Below are positions 7,695 to 14,125 of a stretch of DNA of 14,125 nt, piece by piece. The notes below the pieces were generated by a model. That model saw only the letters and a list, made by a program, of their open reading frames with translations. It was not told the DNA's origin and ran no database searches. Position numbers and translations under genes: made by a program. Within the stretch, counting starts at the first letter, position 1; each line of letters opens with the position of its first letter. The stretch is from Bacillota bacterium (GTDB lineage: Bacteria > Bacillota > Clostridia > Christensenellales > Aristaeellaceae), in the NCBI GenBank assembly GCA_023458835.1, contig JAEWWY010000506.1:1-14125 (forward strand), written 5' to 3'.

Positions 7695-9107
7695 GTGCCG
7701 CTTCTATTTATAGCGATTCCCCTTATAGCGGTGGTGATCCTGAACATTTACACATGGAGCGACCGCCGGGCCGCCATGGGAGCCGGCATGACTGCCGCGG
7801 TTTTCCAGCTTGTGCTGGCCGGCGTGGATGTAGCCCGCTGCTTAAGTTCCGGGGCCGCCCTTCGGTCTGAATTTTTCGGTACCTTTTCGGTGGACCTGTT
7901 CAGCGCCGTGGTGCTCTTCATTATTGGATTCATTGCCTTCATCACCCTCATGGTGGCGGGGGATACGGTGCATACCTCCCGGTTCAACTTTGGCAGCGCC
8001 GTACTGCTGCTCATGATGGGCATGAACGGTGTGGCGATGGTCACCGACGTGTTCAGCCTGTACGTGTTCATTGAGGTCACTGCCACCTCCTCATTCCTGC
8101 TGATCGCCATCAACAAAAAGCGGGATGAACTGGAGGGCGCGTTCAAGTATTACATGATGTCGGCGTTGGCCACCATCATGATGCTGATGTCCATTGCGCT
8201 TTTGTTTGCCTTGACGGGGGATACCTCTTTCTCCGCCATCGCGGCCTACGTGGCTTCCCACCAGGGCGCTTATCCCGCGGCGCTGCTGGCGGCATTCGTG
8301 CTGTATACCGTGGCGCTGTCCATCAAATCCGGCGTCGTTCCGTTCCATACCTGGGTGCCTGACGCCCACTCCTCCGCGCCTTCGCCCGTATCGGTGATGC
8401 TGGCAGGCGTGGTCATCAAGGTTTCCGGCGTGTACGCGCTGATGCGCATCTTTAAGGACGTGTTTTTGAACAATCCCGCGCTGGGCAACGTCCTGGCCAT
8501 CCTGGGACTCCTTTCCATCGCGGTAGGGGCGCTGGGAGCCATAGGGCAGACTGATATCAAGCGGATGCTGGCCTTTTCCAGCGTCAGTCAGATTGGGTAT
8601 ATTATACTTGTGGCTTCCACTGGCTCCGCACTGGGGTTCCTGGGCGCGGTGATGCACTTTTTCAACCATGCCACTTTCAAATCGCTTTTGTTTGTGGATG
8701 CCGCGGCCATCCTGCATGAAACGGGCACCAGGGACATGGACCAGATGGGCGGTCTGGCTCAAAAGATGCCGGTAACGGGCGTGAGCTCCGTACTTGGGCT
8801 TTTGTCCATGGCGGGCATTCCCCCGCTGTCGGGGTTCTGGAGCAAGCTGGTGATCGTAATAGCCGTATTTCAGGTATCGCCTGGGCTGGCCATTGCGGCG
8901 CTGTGCCTGAGCGCCTTGACGCTTGGTTACTTTCTGATTTTGCAAAAGAAAGTATTTTTCGGCAAGGTTCCGCCAAACATGCAGGAAGTCAAGGAATGTG
9001 GCGGCCGCATGCAGTTTGTGCAGGTGCTTTTATCCGCCGTCAATGTGCTGGCGGGGCTTTTGTTCCCGCTCCTGTTTGTGTTTTTGCAGGGCAAGGGTTT
9101 GATTTGA
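7695..9107 (+). CDS. Antiporter-like proton-channel subunit 3 of membrane-bound hydrogenase (NuoM/N, MrpD/HyfB family)
   Basis: A 470-residue polytopic membrane protein of the proton-conducting transporter family. Visible signatures: Glu127 in VFIEVTA, Lys211 with PFHTWVPDAH (216-225), APSPVSVMLAGVVIK (228-242), the IKRMLAFSSVSQIGY block (288-302), and Lys329 in NHATFK. All channel residues expected of the family are kept, unlike the preceding gene. The start is GTG 7695, fixed by the AGGAGG at 7681-7686. A 44-base gap separates it from the interrupted NuoL-like gene, with no promoter or terminator seen. With the other two antiporter-like genes it gives three potential ion channels, as in NuoL/M/N or Hyf. 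Confidence 0.9.
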   Translation: MPLLFIAIPLIAVVILNIYTWSDRRAAMGAGMTAAVFQLVLAGVDVARCLSSGAALRSEFFGTFSVDLFSAVVLFIIGFIAFITLMVAGDTVHTSRFNFGSAVLLLMMGMNGVAMVTDVFSLYVFIEVTATSSFLLIAINKKRDELEGAFKYYMMSALATIMMLMSIALLFALTGDTSFSAIAAYVASHQGAYPAALLAAFVLYTVALSIKSGVVPFHTWVPDAHSSAPSPVSVMLAGVVIKVSGVYALMRIFKDVFLNNPALGNVLAILGLLSIAVGALGAIGQTDIKRMLAFSSVSQIGYIILVASTGSALGFLGAVMHFFNHATFKSLLFVDAAAILHETGTRDMDQMGGLAQKMPVTGVSSVLGLLSMAGIPPLSGFWSKLVIVIAVFQVSPGLAIAALCLSALTLGYFLILQKKVFFGKVPPNMQEVKECGGRMQFVQVLLSAVNVLAGLLFPLLFVFLQGKGLI

Positions 9108-9142
9108 ACGAGCTGAGCAATAGCGATGGAGGGTGACTGCGC

Positions 9143-9649
9143 TTGAACCTGACGGTAATGATTCTTTTGCTTGCCGGCCTGGTGGTTTCCGCTGTGGTGT
9201 GCATTATGTTGAGGGATTTGTTGAAAGCCTCCATCGCTCTTGCGTTTGTGAGCGCGATCCTTTCCGTGATCATGTTTTTGATGAATGCGCCTTTGGCGGC
9301 GGTATTTGAGCTTTCCGTATGCGCGGGGCTGATTACGGTGGTTTTCATCAGTGCCATCAGCATGACGCGCCTTCGCAGCAAGGAAGAGATCGCCCAGATG
9401 CAAAAGGAAAGGCGCAAGCGCTTTGCTTTGCTGCCCGTGATTTTGATCGTGCTCCTAACGGCGGCGCTGTTTGCCATCTGGCCCCATCTGGACGCGCTGA
9501 TCCCCTATACTGCCGCCCCCATGAGCGCCGTCACGGAGCAGAATTTTTTCTGGAACAAGCGGCAGGCAGATCTGTTGGGGCAGATCATTATCATCCTGGC
9601 CGGGGTGTACGGCGTTCTGATCTTTTTTAAGGAGAGTGACGCGAAATGA
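9143..9649 (+). CDS. NuoJ-like membrane subunit of hydrogenase
   Basis: 168 residues with about five hydrophobic segments (roughly 4-24, 30-50, 55-75, 93-113 and 142-162). The third segment, around FELSVCAGLITVVFISAIS, is characteristic of NuoJ and of the DUF4040/MbhD-type subunits. NuoJ forms part of the hydrophilic axis linking the redox site to the antiporter subunits. The start is TTG 9143, supported by GGAGGG at 9128-9133; the first ATG in frame (9158) is too far from that site. A basic loop (residues 76-92, rich in Lys, Arg, Gln and Glu) follows the third segment. Its TGA overlaps the ATG of the next gene. Confidence 0.85.
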   Translation: MNLTVMILLLAGLVVSAVVCIMLRDLLKASIALAFVSAILSVIMFLMNAPLAAVFELSVCAGLITVVFISAISMTRLRSKEEIAQMQKERRKRFALLPVILIVLLTAALFAIWPHLDALIPYTAAPMSAVTEQNFFWNKRQADLLGQIIIILAGVYGVLIFFKESDAK

Positions 9650-9954
9650 CGCTTTTGTTCACCCTTTTCATCATTGCGGCGGTGCTGCTGCTGGCTGTAG
9701 GGTTCTACAGCATGGTGGTGACCCGCAACCTCATGCGCATCCTGATTTCAGTGGAAATCCTCACCAAGTCCGTGACGCTGCTCATGATCGGCGCAGGTTA
9801 TATGACCGGCAACATGGCCGCTGCCCAGGCGTATGTTATAACCATCATCGTCATTGAAGTCATGATCCTGGTGGTGGCGGTGGGCATCCTCTTTGGGGTA
9901 TACAAGGCGAACGGTTCGCTGGATACCCAAAAGCTCAATAACTTGAAGGGATAA
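9646..9954 (+). CDS. NuoK-like membrane subunit of hydrogenase (HyfE/MrpC type)
   Basis: 102 residues with three transmembrane segments, the usual NuoK size. Glu37 (ISVEILTKS) and Glu71 (IVIEVMILV) match the two buried glutamates important for proton transfer in NuoK. The ATG overlaps the stop of the NuoJ-like gene (ATGA) and has AAGGAG at 9629-9634. Its small size, position after the J-like gene and conserved acids make the call firm. Confidence 0.92.
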   Translation: MTLLFTLFIIAAVLLLAVGFYSMVVTRNLMRILISVEILTKSVTLLMIGAGYMTGNMAAAQAYVITIIVIEVMILVVAVGILFGVYKANGSLDTQKLNNLKG

Positions 9955-10001
9955 TAGTGCCCGAAAAAAATTTGGGCAGCTTACGATATTGGAGGCCATT
10001 T

Positions 10002-10322
10002 ATGCAAACCATTCTTTTGGCGCCGCCTGTCACGTTTTTGATCTATCTGCTTCTGTCCGTGGGGTTGTCTGCCGTGTCCAAAAGGATTGCGGCCCGCGGA
10101 ACGGAATCCAAAGGCAAGCTGCAGGCGTATGCCTGCGGTGAGGACATGGCGGAAAACCAGGGACAGCCGGAGTATTCCCAGTTTTTCAAGTTTGCCTTCT
10201 TCTTTACCATTATGCACGTGATCGCGCTGGTGGTGGCCACGGACCCGGCCGGGCTTACCATTACGTCGGCGGTATATCTTGGCGTGACGGTGCTTGCGCT
10301 GTTCATGCTTCTGCGGAGGTAA
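10002..10322 (+). CDS. NuoA-like membrane subunit of hydrogenase
   Basis: 106 residues with three predicted membrane segments. YACGED (43-48) matches the loop Cys motif of NuoA, and QFFKFAFFFTIMHV (60-73) is its second membrane segment. In complex I this loop sits near the quinone-site entrance and helps couple the redox site to the membrane arm. GGAGG at 9991-9995, six bases before ATG 10002, sets the start; a GTG in frame at 9957 lacks such a site. Many group 4 hydrogenases, such as Ech and E. coli Hyc, have no NuoA homologue, so its presence makes this complex more like complex I. Confidence 0.85.
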   Translation: MQTILLAPPVTFLIYLLLSVGLSAVSKRIAARGTESKGKLQAYACGEDMAENQGQPEYSQFFKFAFFFTIMHVIALVVATDPAGLTITSAVYLGVTVLALFMLLRR

Positions 10323-10326
10323 CAAT

Positions 10327-10758
10327 ATGGTGACGGTAGACAGAATTATCAACTGGGCACGTTTGAAATCTCCGTGGATCATCCACTTTAATTCAGGTGC
10401 CTGTAATGCCTGCGATATCGAATTGCTGGCGGCCCTTACGCCCAGGTACGATGTGGAACGGTTTGGCGTCCAATTGAAGGGCACCCCCCGGCATGCCGAT
10501 GTGCTGATTTGCTCCGGCCCTGTGACGATGCAGCAGCGGGAACGGCTGAAAACCATTTATGAACAAATGCCTGAACCCAAGTTTGTGATGGCTGTAGGCA
10601 CCTGTGCCTGCTCGGCCGGGGTGTATGAGGGCTGCTATTGCGTGGAGGGCGGGGTAGATACCGCCATACCGGTGGATATGTACGTTCCCGGCTGTCCGGC
10701 CAAGCCGGAGGCCATTATCGATGGTGTTGTGAAATTGCTTGAAGGTTTGAAAAAGTGA
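10327..10758 (+). CDS. Hydrogenase small subunit, NuoB/HycG/EchC-like, with proximal [4Fe-4S] cluster
   Basis: 143 residues. This subunit carries the Fe-S cluster that passes electrons to the NiFe site (N2 in complex I). Cluster ligands are Cys26 and Cys29 (SGACNACDIE), Cys93 (GTCACSAG, with Cys95 nearby) and Cys123 (VPGCPAKPEA). Unlike NuoB, whose first two ligands are adjacent, it has the CxxC arrangement of hydrogenases. It has only one cluster motif, as in other group 4 small subunits. GGAGGT at 10315-10320 fixes ATG 10327. It is encoded between the NuoA- and NuoC-like genes, the same order as in nuo operons. Confidence 0.94.
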   Translation: MVTVDRIINWARLKSPWIIHFNSGACNACDIELLAALTPRYDVERFGVQLKGTPRHADVLICSGPVTMQQRERLKTIYEQMPEPKFVMAVGTCACSAGVYEGCYCVEGGVDTAIPVDMYVPGCPAKPEAIIDGVVKLLEGLKK

Positions 10759-10774
10759 CCTGGAGGTGAAAGCT

Positions 10775-11239
10775 TTGGAAAAGGAAACGCTTGTTGTAAG
10801 CCGCCTGGCGGAACAATTCCACGGTATAGACGCGGAAAAGGCGAAGGTGGCGGCCCGCAGGATCTTTGTGGATGTGCCCGGCGACATCTTTATGGATGTT
10901 CTGCGCTATGCCGCGGGCGACCTGGGGTTTTCTCACCTGTGTACCATCACGGGGTTGGATACCGGGACAGAGTTTGAATTCCTGTATCATATTGCCGATA
11001 CGGAAGGTATTCTGCTGAATTTAAAGCGCAAGGCATCAAGGGACAATCCCGTCATACCATCCGTGCTGCCTATTTATCACGGCGCCACCTTTTACGAGCG
11101 TGAACTGGAAGGCTTGCTGGGCGTAAAGGTGGATGGGCTGCCGGAGGGCAGGCAGTATCCGCTGCCTGATGATTGGCCCGAGGGACAATATCCCCTGCGC
11201 AAGGATTGGACGCCCGAACCGCGCAAAACGGAAGAGTAG
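10775..11239 (+). CDS. NuoC-like (30 kDa) subunit of hydrogenase
   Basis: 154 residues from TTG 10775. The C-terminal block YERELEGLLGVKVDG followed by LPDDWPEGQYPLRKDW is the signature of the complex I 30 kDa subunit and of the N-terminal part of HycE/HyfG. It is thought to scaffold the small and large subunits; it binds no cofactor. GGAGGT at 10762-10767 lies seven bases before TTG 10775, while GTG 10766 overlaps that site, so TTG is preferred. It is a separate gene here, not fused to the large subunit as in E. coli Hyc and Hyf. Confidence 0.9.
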   Translation: MEKETLVVSRLAEQFHGIDAEKAKVAARRIFVDVPGDIFMDVLRYAAGDLGFSHLCTITGLDTGTEFEFLYHIADTEGILLNLKRKASRDNPVIPSVLPIYHGATFYERELEGLLGVKVDGLPEGRQYPLPDDWPEGQYPLRKDWTPEPRKTEE

Positions 11240-11249
11240 GAGTGAGTGT

Positions 11250-12446
11250 ATGGCTAAGATGGTAGTTCCCCTGGGTCCGCAGCATCCTGCCCTGGAAGAG
11301 CCGGAAAGCTTTACCCTGCTCCTGGAGGGTGAGCGCGTCGCGGCCGCCGCCGTCGGCATTGGATACAATCACAGGGGCATGGAAAAGGCTGCCGAAAGCA
11401 GGACATATCTTCAGAACATTTATCTTTTGGAGCGCATCTGCGGTATTTGCTCCCATTCCCATTCCACCTGCTATGTGCAGACGGTGGAAGCCCTTGCCGG
11501 GGTGGAGGTGCCCAAAAGGGCGCTGTATATCCGCGCGCTGATCGGTGAACTGGAGCGTATACACAGCCATCTTCTCTGGCTGGGCATCGCGGGCCATGAG
11601 ATCGGCTTTATGACGCTGTTCATGTACGCCTGGAAAGACCGGGAGATCGTAATGGACATCCTGGAGATGCTCACCGGCAACCGGGTCAACTATGGCATGA
11701 ACACCTTGGGCGGTGTGCGCAGGGACATTGCGCCGGAACAGGCGCAAAAGGTTTTGGAAGCGCTGGACCAATTGCAGGCGCGCACCGAATATTACCAAAA
11801 AACGATCCTGAGTGAACGCACCGTGATACTGCGGCTTTCCGGCGTGGGCAAGCTTTCAAAGGAAGACGGGCTTAAGTTTGGCGCTGCCGGGCCGGTGCTC
11901 CGTGCTTCCGGCGTGGCGCGGGATGTGCGCAAGGATGATCCCTATGGCATTTACAGCGAGCTTGACTTCAAGGTCATCACGGATGACCATGCCGACGTGT
12001 TCGGCAGAACGGTCGTCAGGGTTCTTGAACTGATGGAAAGCTATAAGCTTTGCCGCCAGATCCTCAAGGAAATGCCCGAGGGGCCGCTGAGCGTAAGGGT
12101 ACCCAACAGGATCCCGGCGGGCGAGGCCGTCAGCCGCTATGAAGCGCCCCGGGGGGAGGACTTCCACTACATCCGTTCCAACGGCACCGATAAGCCGGAG
12201 CGCGTAAAGGTGCGCGCCCCTACGCTGGCCAATTCCGCCGCGATTGCGCATATGATCGAAGGCGGATATCTGGCGGACGTACCCATCATCATCGCGGCCA
12301 TCGACCCGTGCTTCTCCTGCACCGACAGAATGGTCAGGGTACAGGATGTTTCTTCCGGCAGGGAAAACATGTTCAATTGGGAAGGGCTGCGTAAGTACAG
12401 CATCGACTGGTATGGGAAGCAGGGCGTTGACTTTGGGAAGCGCTGA
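11250..12446 (+). CDS. [NiFe] hydrogenase large (catalytic) subunit, group 4, NuoD/HycE-like
   Basis: 398 residues from ATG 11250 (ribosome site AGGAG just upstream); the longer open frame from 11133 overlaps the NuoC-like gene and is not coding. Both nickel-ligand pairs are present: Cys64/Cys67 in ERICGICSHSHS and Cys354/Cys357 in IDPCFSCTDRM. This distinguishes it from NuoD, which has lost them. HRGMEK (41-46) and LERIHSHLLWLG (101-112) are shared with NuoD. A 38-residue tail follows Arg360, and the Arg-Met junction matches the site at which E. coli HycI cuts pre-HycE. The tail and the protease gene at 13823 predict the usual maturation. The reaction is 2H+ + 2e- to H2, probably from ferredoxin. 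Confidence 0.96.
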   Translation: MAKMVVPLGPQHPALEEPESFTLLLEGERVAAAAVGIGYNHRGMEKAAESRTYLQNIYLLERICGICSHSHSTCYVQTVEALAGVEVPKRALYIRALIGELERIHSHLLWLGIAGHEIGFMTLFMYAWKDREIVMDILEMLTGNRVNYGMNTLGGVRRDIAPEQAQKVLEALDQLQARTEYYQKTILSERTVILRLSGVGKLSKEDGLKFGAAGPVLRASGVARDVRKDDPYGIYSELDFKVITDDHADVFGRTVVRVLELMESYKLCRQILKEMPEGPLSVRVPNRIPAGEAVSRYEAPRGEDFHYIRSNGTDKPERVKVRAPTLANSAAIAHMIEGGYLADVPIIIAAIDPCFSCTDRMVRVQDVSSGRENMFNWEGLRKYSIDWYGKQGVDFGKR

Positions 12447-12494
12447 TGGCTGCGGGCAGTTAAGCGGCGTTTGATTTTCATCCCGCCGCAACGC

Positions 12495-13478
12495 ATGACA
12501 AACCTTACGCAAGAGCAGGAAAGAGGATTGATTGCCGTGGGGCTTGCCCTATTCCATATTCTTGTTTACCCGGGGTTCCTATTTTTAAGCGTTATCTCCC
12601 TGGTGTTTGAATATGTCGACAGGAAGCTGTATGCCCGGCTGCAAAACCGGGTTGGACCGCCTTGGTACCAGCCGCTGGCCGACTTGATCAAGCTTCTGTC
12701 CAAGGAGACGGTGATCCCCAGGGAGGCGGATTCCCGGCTGTTCAGCCTGATTCCCGTGTTTGCGCTGGCAGCCACCGCAGCATCGTTTCTGTATGTTCCT
12801 ATTTGGAGTACTCAATCGCTGCAGCCCTTTGACAGCGATTTGATCGTGGTGATGTATTTTTTGACCATCCCCACCATGGCATTTTTCCTGGCGGGCTGGT
12901 TTTCTACGTCCCTGTATGCGGAAATTGGCGCCATCCGGGCCATGACGCAGTTGTTTGCTTATGAGGTGCCCTTCTATATGGCGCTTCTGGGCCCTGCGCT
13001 GTTGGCCGGAACCTGGTCGATCAGCGGCATGGCCATGTTCTATCATCAAAACCCCTGGCTGATCCTGGTGAACCTGCCGGGGCTGCTGGTATCCATCTTT
13101 TCCGCCCAAGGCAAGCTGGAGCGGGTTCCCTTCGATATTCCCGACGCGGAAACGGAAATCGTGGGCGGCACCTTTACCGAATACTCGGGAAGGCTCCTGG
13201 CCATGTTCAAGATGACGCTCAACGCCGAATTGGTGGTTGTATCCGCGCTCATCGCCGCCATTTTCTTCCCCATTTTCATTCATGACAACGCGCTGATCGG
13301 CTTCTTGCTGTTCCTTGTCAAGGTCTTTGGCGTGGTGTTCCTGCTGGCGTTGATGCGCGCCGCCCTGGCCAGGTTCCGCCTGGACCAGATGATCAGCTTC
13401 TGCTGGAAGGTGCTGGCGCCGATTTCGCTTTTGCAGATATTGATCGACCTGATCGTAAGAGGAGTTCTGTTCACATGA
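12495..13478 (+). CDS. NuoH/HycD-like membrane anchor subunit of hydrogenase
   Basis: 327 residues from ATG 12495, with about eight hydrophobic segments. ARLQNRVGPPWYQPLADLIK (47-66) and LERVPFDIPDAETEIVGG (208-225) are the conserved NuoH loops that face the redox module, with their acidic residues in place; AYEVP (155-159) adds Glu157. NuoH-like subunits anchor the catalytic arm and form the start of the ion path. The start is uncertain: no good ribosome site precedes ATG 12495, TTG 12471 is possible, and GTG 12537 has AGGAAAGAGG ahead of it and would begin nearer the usual N-terminus. A 48-base gap follows the large subunit gene. The stop overlaps the next ATG. Confidence 0.92.
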   Translation: MTNLTQEQERGLIAVGLALFHILVYPGFLFLSVISLVFEYVDRKLYARLQNRVGPPWYQPLADLIKLLSKETVIPREADSRLFSLIPVFALAATAASFLYVPIWSTQSLQPFDSDLIVVMYFLTIPTMAFFLAGWFSTSLYAEIGAIRAMTQLFAYEVPFYMALLGPALLAGTWSISGMAMFYHQNPWLILVNLPGLLVSIFSAQGKLERVPFDIPDAETEIVGGTFTEYSGRLLAMFKMTLNAELVVVSALIAAIFFPIFIHDNALIGFLLFLVKVFGVVFLLALMRAALARFRLDQMISFCWKVLAPISLLQILIDLIVRGVLFT

Positions 13479-13822
13479 AAATCCTTGGCAAAATGGTTCC
13501 TTATCTGATGAAGATGCTGATGAAGAAATCGGACACGGTGTTGTATCCCGCTGTTCCGGCAAAGGTTGCGGACAATTTCCGCGGCGCTTTGAAGTTCGAC
13601 AGCGAAAAGTGCGTGGGCTGCAAGCTGTGTATGCGCGTATGCCCCAGTGACGCCATCACCATCGAAAAGGTTGCCGACAAGCAGTTCAAGGCTACCGTAC
13701 GGCTGGACAAATGCATTTATTGCGGCCAGTGCGTGGACTCCTGCAATAAGGATGCGCTTCACAACACCGACCGGTTTGAATTGGCCAGCCATGACAAAGC
13801 GTCTTTGAAGGTGGATATTTGA
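13475..13822 (+). CDS. NuoI/HycF-like ferredoxin subunit with two [4Fe-4S] clusters
   Basis: 115 residues with two complete cluster motifs: Cys46/49/52 and Cys56, and Cys80/83/86 and Cys90. These match the N6a/N6b clusters of NuoI and would carry electrons to the small subunit. The second motif ends CNKDAL in place of the commoner CPKDAL. The N-terminal region (1-20, rich in Met and Lys) may be a short amphipathic membrane contact. The ATG overlaps the NuoH-like stop (ATGA) and has AGAGGAG about ten bases upstream. As the outermost Fe-S subunit visible here, it is the likely docking point for ferredoxin or another donor. Confidence 0.93.
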   Translation: MKILGKMVPYLMKMLMKKSDTVLYPAVPAKVADNFRGALKFDSEKCVGCKLCMRVCPSDAITIEKVADKQFKATVRLDKCIYCGQCVDSCNKDALHNTDRFELASHDKASLKVDI

Positions 13823-14125
13823 TTGGATCACATATATTCTTTTTTGAAGGAAAGGCTTCAGGGCGTTAAGAAGCTGGCGGTGCTTGGGGCCGGTTCCACG
13901 CTGCGGGGCGACGACGCGGCCGGCATGCATGTTGTGGAAGCATTGCAGGCAGCGTTTGACCAAGCAAAGCATCCGGAATTATTGTTCTGTCCCGGCGAAA
14001 CGGCGCCGGAGAATTACAGCGGAAAGATCAAAGGATTTTGTCCCACCCACTTGCTGGTGGTTGACGCGGCGGATGTGGGGCAAGCACCTGGCGATATTGT
14101 GGAGATCAGGCCTGAGGACGTAGGC
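13823..14125 (+). CDS. hycI: HycI-type hydrogenase maturation endopeptidase (partial, N-terminal 101 residues)
   Basis: This protease removes the C-terminal tail of the large subunit after nickel insertion. From TTG 13823 the frame is open to the right edge; the family is about 150-160 residues, so about a third is missing. GAGSTLRGDDAAG (22-34) matches the GN-x-GDDGAG motif with the metal-ligand Asp. ETAPEN (59-64) and HLLVVDAADVGQAPGDI (76-92), with Asp81, match HycI specifically. The later His ligand would lie beyond the window. GAAGGTGG at 13807-13814, eight bases upstream, supports the TTG, which begins immediately after the stop of the NuoI-like gene. Confidence 0.92.
   Translation, partial: MDHIYSFLKERLQGVKKLAVLGAGSTLRGDDAAGMHVVEALQAAFDQAKHPELLFCPGETAPENYSGKIKGFCPTHLLVVDAADVGQAPGDIVEIRPEDVG

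Noticed and set aside
8091..8945. A 284-codon minus-strand open frame opposite antiporter subunit 3
   Set aside because: Same composition bias and no motifs; it lies fully within a well-supported plus-strand gene.
11250..12446. NuoD of a quinone-reducing or F420-type complex I
   Set aside because: Both CxxC pairs that bind nickel, the processing tail and a HycI-type protease are present, so it is a hydrogenase large subunit.
12585..13562. A 325-codon minus-strand open frame opposite the NuoH-like gene
   Set aside because: Antisense shadow, rich in Gln, Arg and His, with no family signature.

Overview
The window carries a membrane-bound, complex I-like (group 4) [NiFe] hydrogenase locus together with genes for the maturation of its metal centre. 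Strong Shine-Dalgarno sites, frequent GTG/TTG starts, tight ATGA overlaps and the protein families suggest an anaerobic Gram-positive bacterium of the Clostridia (Bacillota) with a GC content above 50% by eye. That placement is inference; no rRNA or other marker gene is present.

Minus strand, 4093 down to 1: a maturation operon hypA-hypB-hypF-hypC-hypD. HypF and HypC/HypD make and carry the Fe(CN)2CO unit, and HypA/HypB insert nickel. hypD runs off the left edge after 202 codons; hypE is not in the window. The last three junctions overlap.

Between hypA and the hydrogenase operon (4094-4363) lies a compact divergent control region. It holds two near-consensus housekeeping promoters, each with a 17-base spacer and pointing outward, an AT-rich imperfect inverted repeat between them, and a long GC-rich stem-loop that begins almost exactly at the predicted plus-strand transcription start.

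Plus strand, 4364 to the right edge: three antiporter-like proton-channel subunits, then NuoJ-, NuoK-, NuoA-, NuoB- (small hydrogenase subunit), NuoC-, NuoD- (NiFe large subunit), NuoH- and NuoI-like genes, and a HycI-type maturation endopeptidase cut by the right edge. The large subunit keeps both CxxC nickel-binding pairs and a C-terminal tail of the kind that HycI-type proteases remove, so this is a hydrogenase and not a quinone-reducing complex I. There is no NuoEFG module, so the expected electron donor is reduced ferredoxin or an enzyme encoded outside the window. The complex would couple H2 production (or uptake) to ion movement across the membrane.

The most striking anomaly is that the second antiporter gene, which is NuoL-like and would be 615 residues long, is interrupted by an in-frame TAA at 6802-6804. 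The stop falls exactly where both paralogues in this window have a channel lysine. The other hydrogenase genes in the window look intact. There is no stretch over 300 bases without a gene, and I saw no tRNA, rRNA, CRISPR array, insertion sequence or phage gene.
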